Shown: piece after piece, positions 1 through 10,389 of the stretch
How positions within the stretch are numbered: the first letter of the stretch is position 1
Layout: each line of letters opens with the position of its first letter
Assembly: GCA_003427395.1 (NCBI GenBank)
Contig: BFEA01000556.1
Span: forward strand, 486,731-523,945
Length of the DNA: 37,215 nucleotides
Direction of reading: 5' to 3'
Origin: Chara braunii
Taxonomy: Eukaryota; Streptophyta; Charophyceae; Charales; Characeae
Notes under the pieces: generated by a model
Told to the model about the DNA's origin: nothing
The model's database searches: none
What the model saw: only the letters and a program-made list of their open reading frames with translations
Position numbers and translations under genes: made by a program

Positions 1-2
<2 letters not shown>

Positions 3-76
<74 letters not shown>
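3..76. repeat. (CT)n microsatellite
   Basis: Uninterrupted CT dinucleotide run at the window edge, so its true left end is not seen. The following 360 bases stay CT-rich. Confidence 0.97.
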
Positions 77-78
<2 letters not shown>

Positions 79-439
79 CGAGCGCGAGTGCGTGCACACA
101 CACACTCTCCACTGTTTCTCTCTCTCGTTTTTTTTCCCCCTCTACCTCCCGACACGTGCCCTCTCTCTCCCTCGTGCCCTCTCACCATGCACATTATATC
201 TGCTGAATGAATGTGAGCGACTCTCTCTCTCTCTCTCTTTCTGTCTCTCTCTCTGTCATACACAAAGAAAGAGAGAGAGAGGGAGACGGAGAGAAAAAAG
301 AGAGATGTACATTCTTGTTTTTTTTTTTTTTTTTTTTTATATTTTCTCGTTTACACCTAACATTTCTCACTCCTGCCTCTGCCTTCGCTCCCCCTCCACA
401 GGCGCAGCGTAGCTGCGGCGGGTCCACTTGTATAGAAAA
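77..439. other. Low-complexity pyrimidine/purine-rich stretch, no gene
   Basis: Contains CT clusters at about 220-255, a GA-rich patch at about 265-305 and a T run at about 319-338. Reading frames across it are compositional artefacts. It abuts the single undetermined base at 440, so its join to the integrase fragment may be an assembly join. Confidence 0.7.
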
Positions 440-440
440 N
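440..440. other. Single undetermined base (N)
   Basis: The only N in the window. It lies exactly between low-complexity DNA and the first recognisable retrotransposon codons, so continuity across this point is not guaranteed. Confidence 0.95.
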
Positions 441-803
441 TTCTTTGACTTCTGGGTAAGTGAGCACGTTATACCGCTGTCCATAGTTAGTGATAGAGAC
501 ACACAGTTTAGCAACCAGAACTGGGAAGATCCTATGAGAGTATACGGACCTAAGCTGCTGATGTCGTCAGGCTGTCATCCAGAGACGAACGGTCAGACAG
601 AGCAGATGAATAAGATCTTGCAGCAACTACTCAGAATGTATATTGGACCAGACCAAGTGAACTGGGATGAGATGCTCCCAAAGGTAGCTAGTGTATATAA
701 CAATAGTGTACACTTAGCTACTCGTCGAACTCCCAATGAGCTTGTCGAACTCCCAATAAGCTACACAAGTCCTTTAGATCGCGTAGGCCATTTGAAGGAC
801 TGA
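441..803 (+). pseudogene. Ty3/gypsy integrase core, C-terminal half (fragment)
   Basis: Integrase catalyses insertion of retrotransposon cDNA; this is about 120 residues of its RNase H-like core. The frame reads VSDRDTQF, carrying the second acidic residue of the D,D-E triad (codon 492-494). Further on it reads HPETNGQTEQMN, carrying the glutamate (codon 600-602), followed by the usual NWDEMLPKVASVYNNSVH segment. The zinc-binding N-terminus and the first catalytic Asp are missing because the sequence before the N at 440 is unrelated low-complexity DNA. The frame ends at a stop at 801-803, where related integrases continue. The fragment belongs to the element that continues to about 3747. Assignment to Ty3/gypsy integrase is secure; activity is excluded by truncation. 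Confidence 0.9.
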
Positions 804-1391
804 ACCGGGATCAGGTTCAGAGATTACCCCAGGGCACAAGAGAGTTCGGGTTGCAACATGAAAAGGAAGTTGTTAGAGTGGTCGAAAACCTTAGGAAAGC
901 CCAGCTTTGCATGATTGTGCCGACCCTCGCAGTTTCAGGTAGGTGACCTTGTCTGGGTCAAGTCTAAGGAATTCGCACCTGAGGAGAACATCTCTCAGAA
1001 GCTCTTACCAGCATACAAAGGATCGTGACCATCGTATACAATAGAGATACCATTGCGCCTTCACACGTACCCAGTCTTCCACGTGTCAAAGTTGTTGCCA
1101 TGAACCACCAGTGAGCAGTTTCCTTCGCGAAGGTCTATGATCCCGCCTGACATGGACGGTGCGTATGACATAGATCGCATAGCGTAAGAAAACATTTTCA
1201 GAAACGGAGGTTAGGTCGTCCCCAGAAACGGTATAAAGTAAGGTTTGCTTATCAGGAACCCCAGGACGACAGGTGGTTCACAAGAACTGAGCTCCTAGAA
1301 ACTGCTCCCGACATAGTACATACCTACGAGAGGGCAAGGAAACCTGAAGGTCCTGTCTTGGGTTAGAAGTTCTCGGAGGACCTCGAATTTA
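804..1391 (+). pseudogene. Decayed integrase C-terminal region of the first Ty3/gypsy element
   Basis: Short in-frame islands separated by stops and frameshifts continue the integrase. About 930-1025 reads FQVGDLVWVKSKEF then PEENISQKLLPAYKG, the linker typical of gypsy integrases. About 1062-1110 resembles the HTYPVFHVSKL block. About 1250-1340 reads DRWFTRTELLETAPDI. The same islands occur in the second element at 9975-10330, which confirms one family. A chromodomain would be expected near this position in chromoviruses, but I cannot confirm one. Confidence 0.8.
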
Positions 1392-1403
1392 GGACGGTGG
1401 GAG
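1392..1403 (+). promoter_or_regulatory. Polypurine tract of the first element
   Basis: GGACGGTGGGAG immediately precedes the LTR start TGAAACGG. The second element has GGCCGGTGGGAG in the same place (10378-10389). This is the expected plus-strand primer, with one or two pyrimidines interrupting it. Confidence 0.65.
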
Positions 1404-1917
1404 TGAAACGGCTTCACCCAGTTTACCTGAAAGATGCAGACTGAAGGACTCGATCCCTAGACCTACCCTGTAACCCTGTACAGTGACCCAGTATCCCTAT
1501 GCTTGAACCCGCAACCTGTCCCTTAAAACGTGGGTCTGTGTGTTGTTCACTTAGTTAGGGTCACGTGGACTTGAACCGTAGGTTATAGGATTAGTAGCTC
1601 TGAGGGTTGTCCAGCCCTTTGTCTAGGTCCTCCCAGAAGGTAGTCGACCGTAGCTGACTCAGGAAGTGGGAAGTGGCCCTAAGGCCTAGCGAAGTGTCAG
1701 TTTAGCCAGCTAGGAGTTTCTAGAAGACGCTGGTCGACTCTTCAGGACAGTAGGGGTCAGTGTATAAGCCTACCTAGTCTAGTCAGCAGTCTCCCAGTCC
1801 TACCTAGTCCAGTCAGCAGTACGCAGTCCCAGTCCTACCTAGTCTAGTCAGCAAGTACCAGGTGGGGCTGGGACCGGTGGCAGGCCAGACCACCAGCGAA
1901 ACAGTATAAATAAAGAG
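1404..1917 (+). mobile_element. 3' LTR of the first Ty3/gypsy element, left part
   Basis: Colinear with the LTRs at 4002-4950 and 10390-11312: the same opening (TGAAACGGCTTCACC here), the block GATCCCTAGACCT, and a TATA-like box TATAAAT at 1905-1911 matching those at 4479 and 10873. The LTR is interrupted at 1917 by a foreign solo LTR and resumes at 3294. It is clearly more diverged from the second element's LTRs than those are from each other. Confidence 0.8.
1769..1857 (+). repeat. Three imperfect copies of a ~30-bp unit inside the LTR
   Basis: The unit CCTACCTAGTCYAGTCAGCA occurs three times, starting near 1769, 1799 and 1834. The corresponding part of the other LTRs has two looser copies (AGGTCCAGTCAGC, TTGTCCAATCAGC), so the array expanded in this copy. 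Confidence 0.75.
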
Positions 1918-3288
1918 TGTTACTATCCTGGCCAATTTCGAAGTATACATTCATCTGAAAGTACAATGCCATCCAATTGCAAAAAGAAATGAATGGACTT
2001 GAGAGGAGGAAGAGGGAAAGAAGAAGAAGAAGAAGTAAGAAAGAAGAAGAAGATGATGTACTCCAGCATAGACCAATGACAAGGCTTCTTCGCCAACCAA
2101 TCTCTTCCTCCTTATCTCCTCCCCTCTTATTCAAACAAGAAATAACAAAAATAATGTTGAATGACTGAACCAGAATCAATGTCCGAATCCCACTTCTACT
2201 GCAGGCACAACATGAGGTCCACCATAGCGATGGCCAGCCTTCCTCTTCCTCTACATACAGGCCGAGGCTATGGCGGAGCACTGAGGGTTCTCCCTCCTGT
2301 CCAAAGGACAACCCAAAGCAGCTATGTCGCTGCCCTTCTGTCCCAAGGTCAACACCATGCAGCTATACTGCTGCCCCACTCAACCGCCATGCCTGACTCT
2401 GCCCCGAGCTTCCTTGATGGGGCACTACCCCCACTGGGGCCTTCCAGATGCAGCGCCTAACAAGGTGATGAAGATGTTGTCTGCCATAGCCAGGTAAGCA
2501 CCCCACCGCTCTCCTCCTTGGTCCCCTTCTCCCTCCTCCTCCTACCGGTAGAGCTCCACCATAGCCAAGGTGGAAGCTCCCGTCTTCTTCCTCCCAGCAG
2601 CGCTGTAGTACCCAGCGCCACTCCAGCCAGCGCTCCAGCAGCGTGTCGCCAAACTTGCACACTGAAGAATGAGGCTGAGCTCTTGCCTCAGCCTCTTGAT
2701 ATAGCGGCCTGCTTGCCTTTTGGGCGGTGACTTCCAGGCCGCTCGGCCTCCCAAGCAACCGGTACCTCCTCCCTTTCGGAGGGAAACATCATTGCAGACT
2801 CTGATATTGCCCGTACAGGCTCTAGACTCAGACTGGATGGACTGGTACCGGCCTAAACCTAGCCTACCGCTCCTGGGCCTGTAAAAATGCCAACTTTGTC
2901 TTTTTCTGCTCGGCCTCGAGTACCCAGCACATCTACCGCTACTGGGTGCAGTACCGGCCTACCTGCTACTTGAGTGTTTTTCCGCTGCTCTAAGCACCGC
3001 GGGCCCCTGGCTCTGCTACTTGAGTGTTTTCCCTGCTGCAACCCTCAGTGCCACGGCCACAGGTAAGTACCGGCCCTACGGGCCCACCAAACAAGCAAGT
3101 ACCCTTGCGGGTCACCCACACACTCATACCGACAAGCACTCAGACAGGCACGCAGGTCACAAGCACGCACACACAGACAGACTTAGAAAACACAGCAGAA
3201 TGCGGGAATCTCAGCAAGGCATCCATTCCATCGGCAGAACTTCAGAAATCAGCAGTGTTCTCAGTCTGTGTTTTGACGGGTCATTACA
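1918..3288. mobile_element. Solo LTR of a different LTR retrotransposon, inserted in the first element's 3' LTR
   Basis: The insert begins TGTTACTATCC and ends GGGTCATTACA, giving TG...CA termini with imperfect inverted ends (TGTTA/TTACA). It is flanked by the 5-bp direct repeat AAGAG (1913-1917 and 3289-3293). Removing it restores the order seen in the intact LTRs at 4479-4492, where TATAAAT is followed directly by CAAGAGGCAG. No coding sequence is recognisable within its 1371 bp. It holds a GAA/GA-rich patch (about 2000-2055), four copies of CCATAGC/GCTATGG, a 50-bp-spaced repeat of CTGCTACTTGAGTGTTTT (2963 and 3013) and several GTACCGGCC motifs. A solo LTR from recombination is the simplest reading; a non-autonomous TG...CA element is the alternative. 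Confidence 0.75.
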
Positions 3289-3293
3289 AAGAG

Positions 3294-3747
3294 GCAGCGC
3301 CCAACCATTTCATTCATTCGCCTGTGAGCCTTGCGGAAGCACTGCTGGAGCGACTTGTGCTGGAGGTCTGCAGGTGACCGTGGAAGAAGTGGGCTGAGGA
3401 AGACGACAGCCATAGCTGGGCTGAGGAGGAGGACGATGGCCATAGCTGAGAGGAGGAAGATGATGGCGGCCATAGGCGCCCAGGTTCTGACGTAGACAGA
3501 GTGTACAGTGTGTACAGTGTGTGTATATGTGTGTAGTGTGGACATTCAGGGTGGATCCTCGGACATGCGTACATGAGTGAAGAGTGAGGATGGTGGTGGA
3601 GACAGTGTTCAGCGGCCATAGCCGGAAGTTGTACAGTTGACTTCAGCTGAGTTTCTGGCCGAAGGCCATACCTCTGAGTTTTCTGTGTGGGCGTAAGTCG
3701 CCAGTGCAAGTTCATTGTTGATTCCGAGTTGAAGAAGTTGGTTTGTC
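3294..3747 (+). mobile_element. 3' LTR of the first Ty3/gypsy element, right part
   Basis: Resumes homology with the second element's LTR: GAGGCAGCGCCCAACC..., CATTCATTCGCCTGTGAGCC, GGTCTGCAGGTGACC, GAAGAAGTGGGCTGA and CTCTGAGTTTTCTGTGTG all have counterparts at 4488-4880. It carries three CCATAGC words at 3410, 3440 and 3616. The right end is approximate, set where alignment to the LTR end at 4950 runs out. Confidence 0.72.
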
Positions 3748-3996
3748 ATCGGTACATACATGTACGCATGTTGCAAGAGTGTCAGTCTGATTTCATGTAG
3801 AAGGCAGGGGTTCCATATGGGGTGCCAGGTGTTCCCTGGTGGTATGAGGACTCTGGCAAGACTGGACCATGGAGCCAGTCCATGGAACTTTTGCCCTGTT
3901 TTGTAATTGCATCCGTGTTATAAGCAATTCAAAGTAGAGGGACAGAGAGCCAACGACTCATATATGTAGTCGCAGAGAATGGTTTAGTGTGCTCTT
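3748..3996. other. Unassigned spacer between the two retroelements
   Basis: About 250 bases with no gene. Contains local inverted words such as TGGACCATGGAGCCAGTCCA near 3863-3883. It ends at the left copy of the target duplication CATGT. Confidence 0.6.
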
Positions 3997-4001
3997 CATG
4001 T

Positions 4002-4950
4002 TCAAAACCGTTTTCACCTTTGTGGTAGCAGATGCAGATCCCAGGGCTCGATCCCTAGACCTGCCCTGAACCTGTGTACAGTACAGTTTGCCCCATCTAG
4101 GTTTGAACCCGTGACCTGCCCCTAAAGTTGTCTGTTTAAGGCTGTTGTACATATGAGGGTTGAGTAGATTCGAGCTGCTTACCTGTAGGGTAGGAGTCGT
4201 AGCTTATGTCTGGTGGTAGCTGCTGTAGGTCTGAAGGGTCAACCTTAGGCGTAGCTGCTACAGTACCGAAAGGGCAAGTAGGAAGGTCTAGACTCTTCTA
4301 GGACTGCCCTTTGAGAGTCTTGCAAGCAGTCTGTAGGCAAGTGGGCAAGTGGACAAACTTACCAGGTCCAGTCAGCGGTACCCAGTCCCAGTCGCACCTT
4401 GTCCAATCAGCAAGTACCATGTGGGACTGTGTGCATCCTAGGCCTGATGGAAAGGAGCAGACCAGCGACCAACCAAAGTATAAATCAAGAGGCAGTGTCC
4501 AGTTATTCATTCATTCAGACTGTGAGCCGTGCGGAAGCGCTGCCTAAGTGACTTGTGCAAGGAGGTCTGCAGGTGCCCGAGGAAGAAGTGGGCTGAAAGG
4601 GGGACGAAGCGGCCATGGTTGCTAGTTAGTGGTAGAGGTAGAACGCAGCCATAGCTGCTCTAGGTTAGAGATATGCTACAACGTGTTTGTGTATGAGTGC
4701 GCAGTGAGTTGTGTGCGTGCGTGGGACATCCAGGGAGATCCAGGGTAGTGTGTGTGTGTGAACAGTTGTTGAGGATAGTGTTGGAAGGGTGATGTGAGGG
4801 CGCACAGTTGCCATAGCCATTCAAAGCAAGTTGGAATCTGAACTGTGTTCTTGCCCGTGACATCTCTGAGTTTTGTGTGGGCGCCTGGCCCCAGTGTGAT
4901 TGCCATCTGATTTCATGCATGCTGAATAAGGAAGAAGACGAGTCTGATTG
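4002..4950 (+). mobile_element. 5' LTR of the second element
   Basis: Matches 10390-11312 along its whole length. Its ends are set by loss of similarity and by the CATGT duplication, giving a 5' end TCAAAACC and a 3' end TCTGATTG, not the usual TG...CA. TATAAAT at 4479-4485 is a plausible TATA box. This copy has about 33 extra bases near 4691-4725 (GT-rich) that the 3' LTR lacks. CCATAGC occurs at 4649 and 4811. Confidence 0.82.
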
Positions 4951-4954
4951 GCAT

Positions 4955-4969
4955 TGGTATTAGAGCTGG
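4955..4969 (+). promoter_or_regulatory. Primer binding site, initiator Met-tRNA type
   Basis: TGGTATTAGAGCTGG lies 4 bases after the LTR end. It differs by one base over the first 12 from the plant consensus TGGTATCAGAGC, which is complementary to the 3' end of initiator tRNA-Met. It would prime minus-strand cDNA synthesis. Confidence 0.88.
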
Positions 4970-5068
4970 TTCTTGCTGGTCCACCCGCCATTGTCGTCGT
5001 CAATAGGAAGGAGCCGCCATAGCTGCGCCACTGCAGGAAGACGCCGCACACTTGAAATTACAACGACG

Positions 5069-5124
<56 letters not shown>

Positions 5125-6183
5125 CGATACAAGATTGGTTGTTGCCAAGCTCGGACACAGAGAGAAAGAAAGATGAAGGAGGAAGGTGGTGGCCATAGCC
5201 GCCGAGCTCGGACACGGAGAGAAAGAAAGTGAAGGAGGAAGAAGAGACGAGGGAGGAGAGAGAAGCCATAGCCGGAGTGAAGTAGAAGAGAGAAAGGAGG
5301 GGAAAGAGGAGGAAGGTGAAGGTTGGTGAAGGAGAAGGGGTCGGCAGCCATAGCCGATCTTACTGAAGTTAACGGAGGCATTGACCAGCATTGACTGTGG
5401 CATTGGCGAAGACGTTGACCAGCGTTGATCGCAGTGCTGATCGGGGTTGACCAAGGCCATTGACCAAAGTTTGACCGAGCTGGAGTTGGTATAATTTCGC
5501 CAATCCTTCAGCCTATCCCCTCGCCCTATGGATGCACACTCTCCTCATGGTACTTGCTAAGTCCGTCTGTCTCTTCTTTTTGCATTGAGTCTCTTCTGTC
5601 TAGATGATATAAACTCCGTGTATGTGGTCATAGAGCTGTGTTGACCAAACCCACACGGGCTGAGTAGGGCTGCTGTCCATGTTTAACGACTGACACGTAC
5701 CGAGGGACTAACCCTCCCAAGGACAGGTACAGACCGGCGGAATGCTCAGTGTGGTATGGTTGGCCCAAAATCTGAGCTGTGGGCCTCACAACCGGCTGTC
5801 TAAGTCTTGAGAGGACTTGCTGATCGCGTTGTCCTGTCTGCGACATTAAAGAATTCCTGAGCAGTTATGGGGGATCTCCTTAAATGCCTCTTGATCAGCA
5901 ATGAAGTATGTAGTGACAACCATAGCCATAGGTCTAGGCTAGATTCCCTAGTTGACAGGGTTCTGAACCACAGTGAAAGCCAGGTGGGTTGTTCGCAAGT
6001 TCAGGACATTTGGGTCGAGGACTGTAACGGACTGTGGTGGCGAAAGCTTCCGTCGACTCTGGTAACTTGGCTGGAACAAAGGGGAGGACTCTGTGGTCCT
6101 TAGAGAGTCAGTCAGTTAGTCAGTCAATCAGGGGGTGGAAGTGGTGAGGAGTGAAATTGTCACTTGGTTGTGCATCTTTCACC
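4970..6183 (+). other. Untranslated leader of the second element
   Basis: No convincing coding sequence. Includes the (GA)n tract at 5075-5121. A ~55-bp-spaced direct repeat carries AGCTCGGACAC, GAGAGAAAGAAAG and GAAGGAGGAAG (about 5149 and 5204). There are five CCATAGC words between 5017 and 5920 and a run of TTGACC/GTTGACCA words at 5390-5475. The part at 5807-5915 is similar to 22467-22560, showing that the third element shares this leader. Confidence 0.65.
5075..5121. repeat. (GA)n microsatellite in the leader
   Basis: About 23 GA units within the leader, flanked by GAC trinucleotides on the left. Confidence 0.95.
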
Positions 6184-8037
6184 ATGGTGGACCTGCGAAG
6201 TGGTACGAGCACCACCCCGCATACTAACACTCAAGAAGAGCAAGCTGCCGCCTTGTTAAAAGAGAGAAAAGAAAAAGAGGCGAAGATGAAGTTGATTAAG
6301 TAGGCCAAGAAGTTGGCCTTAGGAGCAGGTGGTGAAGAAGAAGAAGTTGGAGGAGGAGATGGAGGGATTAAAAAAATAAGAAGAGAAGCTGAAAGCAGTA
6401 GAGGAAAAAGAAAAAAAAGTAGAGGAAGAAGTCCCCTTAAAAAGAAATGTTAGAAGGGAAAAAGGGCAGTCAAGTGACATGAAGGAAGAGGATCGGAGGA
6501 TAGAGAAGGTGTCAGAGTAGTCGCTAATCTGACCCTGGGAGAAGAAGCAACAACGATGTTGTATGTCCCTAGGGCAGAACAGGAGGCGGTGATGTGGGAG
6601 CTGCAGGCGGAGGAAGATCCCCTATACCGCCAGGCAATGAACGAAGAAAAAAGGTTGGAGTGGAAATTGCGCCTCGCAAGAGAGAAGAGGCAGCAACCGG
6701 AGGCGGCAAATAAAATGGAGGAGGAGTTGAGAGTGGTGGATGAACAGAGAAGGCAAACGAAAGGCCAGACAGATCTGCAGGGAAAAATAGAAATCCCGGC
6801 GAGGGCCCAACAAAAACAATTTCAGTTTGTGACGGGCCAGGATATCGCCTTACACGCTATACGCTTGGGCTTTAGAGAGTTTGCGCGTGAGATGGTGATG
6901 CATGTGGGCAGCGAGATGAAAGCGAGGTTAGAAGACACACAACGATTTTGCAAAGGCGCCATAGAAGTGCAAAGCTTGCTGCTCCAAAGGAGGAGGAAGC
7001 CCGTCTGCGTAGGGAGGCAGTAAAGGTGAAGTTCCTTGATTCCTACAATGGAAAGAAGGAAGAGACCTTTGATAGCTGGGAAGCGAACGTTAATTCTTAC
7101 GTTCACCTCCAGAAGATCTTTCTTGAGGAGCAAGTACTAATTGGCTTCCACCCCCTTAAAGACAAAGCATTTAGCCTCGCCAGATCGCTTGCATGCGCTG
7201 TCCAATGTGACAATACGATGGTAGCTGACTCCAAGATCACTCCCTAGGTGAATTTTTCAAATTATTCCGCGAGTGGTTTGCAAATGTCACTAGGGGGATT
7301 AAAGCCTATGATAAGCTGCAAACCATCGACTCACGCCAATGGAAAAGTGTCAGGGCACTCAAGGGTGTTATGGACGAATTGGTTGCTGTCCCTGGCATAG
7401 GGTCACTGAGGCCCAATTAGTTGAATTATTCTTTCGTGCCATGCTCGATGCTTTGCACGGACACTTCTTTGAGAAGAGTAAACAACCTTCCATGGCCTAC
7501 GATACACTGAGTAGGGAGGTGGTGGCTTTCGAAGCCCAGTCCATGCCAGCATCCACTTTCTGGCACAAAGATTTTGACAAGGGGTAGAAATGGAAGGGTC
7601 GTACCATCTCTGGCCAAGTCAGGGCCAAGGATCATTTGATCCTTACGTTAGATGAAGGTGGTACGGAAGAGGTCCCCTACGGTCAGATAGAGTGGGGCCT
7701 AGAGGATAGGGGAGGACTTACGCTGCTGTCGCGACCGGAGGGAGGCCGCAAGGAAGAGGGAGAGGCCATGGCCAAGGGGGCCGGGCATCTGGTGGTCGAG
7801 GCCAGGGCGATCAAAGGGTTGGCAGCAGAGGAAACCACCAAGAGGGAGGGTCAAGGTCCCCCTCAAAACCGTCCTCGTTACTATCAATCACCTTCCAGGA
7901 GGGGTGAGTGGCACCCTGACCTGCTGCAAGGCAGGCCCTAGGAAACGCTGGGCCTATAAGAGACTGTATGGAAGAAAAAGATAGATGCGGATCAGTGCAT
8001 TAACTGCGGTGATTCGGGGCACATTATCAAATATTGC
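6184..8037 (+). pseudogene. gag of the second element: N-terminus, capsid and zinc-knuckle nucleocapsid, broken
   Basis: Gag forms the virus-like particle and packages RNA. The likely start ATG at 6184 gives MVDLRSGTSTTPHT, then a Lys/Glu-rich charged region. Stops interrupt it at 6301-6303 and again before 6550. A long charged coiled-coil-like stretch follows at 6556-7020 (AMNEEKRLEWKLRLAREK). Capsid-like segments, in shifting frames, run from 7020 to 7590 (VKFLDSYNGKKEETFDSW; FFRAMLDALHGHFFEKSK; LSREVVAFEAQSMP). The nucleocapsid knuckle at 7996-8037 reads CINCGDSGHIIKYC, a complete CX2CX4HX4C motif. The many stops and frame changes rule out a functional product. The basic region before the knuckle is Arg/Gly-rich. 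Confidence 0.82.
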
Positions 8038-8247
8038 CCTCTATGCACGACGAGCTGCTGCAGAGGCAGGAAAAGGCAACCGCCCGTAGGGGTCACAACT
8101 GCCCTAGACCATGTGTAGAATAGTGCATACACCATAGAAAAACTCCCAAACCACGTGTCTATGGTAGAGTGCTTGTGAGTCTCTCTAGGCACTCCCTCAC
8201 AGGTCTGGCAGAAGAGTTGAAGGATAGGATGCCAACCTGGGGCCAAG

Positions 8248-8610
8248 ATGAAGAAAGATGGAAAGGGACAACTAGTGTTAGTAGATGTAGAGGTTTTTAG
8301 AGGTAGGGTAGGGGCCCTTATAGACAGTGGGGCCACCCGAAGCTACATTAGCCGCAAAGCGCCGCAAAAACTAAAGTTGAATTTGAAAGTCCAAAAGTTA
8401 GAAAACCCCATAGTCAGTATCCTCGCAGACAATCGCACCATGCGAATCGAGGATTACATCGAGGGAGTTCAGACATATTTCCGCCTAAAAAAAAATGGGA
8501 AGGTAGAGAGATTTCTCCATTCTTTGACTCTCCTTGTAGAGGACAATCTCTCATTCGATATGGTCCTAGGAATGGACTGGGAGAGGCAACAGGAGCGACA
8601 CTCCATTTGA
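8248..8610 (+). pseudogene. Retropepsin-like aspartic protease domain
   Basis: About 120 residues in one open frame. ALIDSGATRSYIS carries the catalytic Asp of the DSGA motif (codon 8323-8325), and DMVLGMDW near the end is the second conserved block of gypsy proteases. The enzyme would cleave Gag-Pol. It shares the frame of the upstream zinc knuckle, but stops lie between them (about 8116-8220). The domain looks complete, yet it cannot be made from a continuous Gag-Pro frame here. Confidence 0.85.
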
Positions 8611-8629
8611 GAGAGCACGAGTGTAGGCT

Positions 8630-9710
8630 CCCTAGTCCATTAGATGAAGTTAAGACTGCTTGCCAGTTTCATCTGTCACGGGTAGACAACCCTTTAGCAC
8701 ATTGCTGACTCAACGCTCGTGCCTTTGCAAGGTTAGTGAAGAAAGAGCAACTAGAAGAACATGTCTTTGCGACCTATGTTAGGCCAGTTACTAAGCCTAA
8801 ACAGGAAGAGCAGATTGACCCTCACATTGCCAAGCTGATGGAAGAGTATGCAGATTTGTCTAAGTCGCCTACTGGAGCAACGACCAATCCAACATCGCAT
8901 TGAGATAGAGCCTGAAAGTAAGACTCCTAAGGGAGCTGTGTATAGAATGTCCCCAAGGGAATTGAAGGAGCTGCGCAAACAGTTAGACGAGCTTATCGAA
9001 AAAAGGTGGATTAGACCCAGTTCGTCTCCATTTGGAGCGCCTGTCCTATTCGTCCCCAAGAAAGAGGGAGAGTTACGAATGTGCATTTGACTATAGGGAT
9101 CTTAACGTCGCCACAGTGAAGAATGCAGAACCACTGCCCTAGATAAATTATATGTTGGATAGGGTGCATAGTTGCAAATATTTCTCCAAGATAGACTTGA
9201 AGTCAGGCTATCATCAGATAGAGGTGCATCCTGACGATCAGTACAAGCCGACATTCATGACTAGATACGGGCACTACGAGTTTATAGTGATGCCCCTTGG
9301 ACTCACCAGCCATATTCCACCGCCGCATGAACGATTTGTTTAGGTCGTGGTTAGATAGATTTGTGATTGTGTACCTATATGATATCCTAGTGTTTAGCAA
9401 GACCCTCCAGGAACACGAGACTCATCTGAGGCAGGTCTTGGAGAAGCTGAGAGAAGCTAATTTCAAGATCAACGCAAAGAAGTGTGAGTGGGCCAAGACA
9501 CAAGTAGTCTACTTGGGCCATGTTTTAGATGGAGAGGGCATAAAGCTCGAGAACAACAAGATAGCAACGATTAGAGACTCACTGATTGCCCGCATGTTGA
9601 CAGAGTTGCGATCGTTCATAGGGTTAACAAAATACTACAGGAAGTTTGCGAGGAACTTCTCTGCCATCGCTGCCCCCCTTCGCAGATTGCTAAAGAAAGA
9701 AGCGATCTGA
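8630..9710 (+). pseudogene. Reverse transcriptase, frameshifted and with altered active site
   Basis: Recognisable blocks in order: KRWIRPSSSPFGAPVLFVPK (about 9003-9062); RMCI, then after a frameshift DYRDLN (9075-9105); FSKIDLKSGYHQIEVHPDD with its first catalytic Asp (codon 9194-9196); YGHYEFIVMPLGLT, then another frameshift near 9300; LGHVLDGEGI and IRDSLIARMLTELRSFIGLT. The YxDD box reads YLYD at 9372-9383, so the first of the two metal-binding aspartates is Tyr (TAT at 9378-9380). Frames used are 9069 and upstream, then 9152-9300, then 9297-9710. Family assignment is secure; the enzyme is dead. Confidence 0.92.
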
Positions 9711-9950
9711 AAGTGGGACCAAGATTGTACATCGCCCCTAAAGAATTTGAAGCGGGCCTTGATAGAATACCCAGTCCTCAAGGTAGCCGATCCATCCTTG
9801 CCTTTTGTTGTCACCACTGATGCTAGTCAGTATGGTATAGGTGCTACAACAAGATGATGGCAATGCGTATAGATTCGTAGAGTTCATGTCCGCTAGGAAG
9901 CCTTCAGAGAAGGTAGCGACATCAACCTATGCGAGGGAACTCTACGCCAA
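9711..9950 (+). pseudogene. RNase H, N-terminal part only
   Basis: Continues from RT after a stop at 9708-9710. FVVTTDASQYGIGA contains the first RNase H Asp. The frame is then lost; MSARKPSEK and STYARELYA islands follow in other frames (about 9886-9950). The remainder of RNase H is absent because the sequence jumps to the integrase tail. Confidence 0.75.
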
Positions 9951-10377
9951 CAAACACCGTCGCCCGTCGCAGTTCCAGGTAGGCGACCTAGTCTGACAGT
10001 CCAAAGAATTTGCTCCTGAGGAGAACATCTCGCAGAAACTGTCACCCGCATATAGAGGACCGTGGCCAGTTCTAGACGTTAAGGGCGGAGAGGATGGACC
10101 ATCCTACACCTTAGAGATTCCAGCGCACCACCACACGTACCCCGTGTTTCATGCGTCAAAGTTGCACGACGAGTGAGCGATTTCCATCGAGGAGATCAAT
10201 GATCCCCCCATTGAAGAGGATGTATTTAGAACCGGATCAAGAGCCAGAGGATGGCCGCTGGTGTACACGAACAGAAATGCTAGAAACCGCCCCTGACATA
10301 GTCCGCGCCTATGAAAGAGAGAGGAAAGGTAAATACCCTGTCTAGAACCAGAATATTCTCGGAGGACCGCGAATTTA
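9951..10377 (+). pseudogene. Integrase C-terminal remnant after an internal deletion
   Basis: Starting around HRRPSQFQVGDLV, the sequence matches the first element from 915 on: PEENISQKLSPAY, then HHHTYPVFHASKL, then DGRWCTRTEMLETAPDI, ending near 10345. No zinc-binding or D,D-E core lies between this and the RNase H fragment. A deletion therefore joins RNase H to the integrase tail at about 9945-9955. Stops and frame changes persist. Confidence 0.8.
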
Positions 10378-10389
10378 GGCCGGTGGGAG
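10378..10389 (+). promoter_or_regulatory. Polypurine tract of the second element
   Basis: GGCCGGTGGGAG directly abuts the 3' LTR start (TAAAACGG). Same position and sequence type as 1392-1403. Confidence 0.65.

Noticed and set aside
4960-5460. Minus-strand 166-residue Ser/Leu-rich frame
   Set aside because: Opposite strand of the GA-rich leader of the retroelement.
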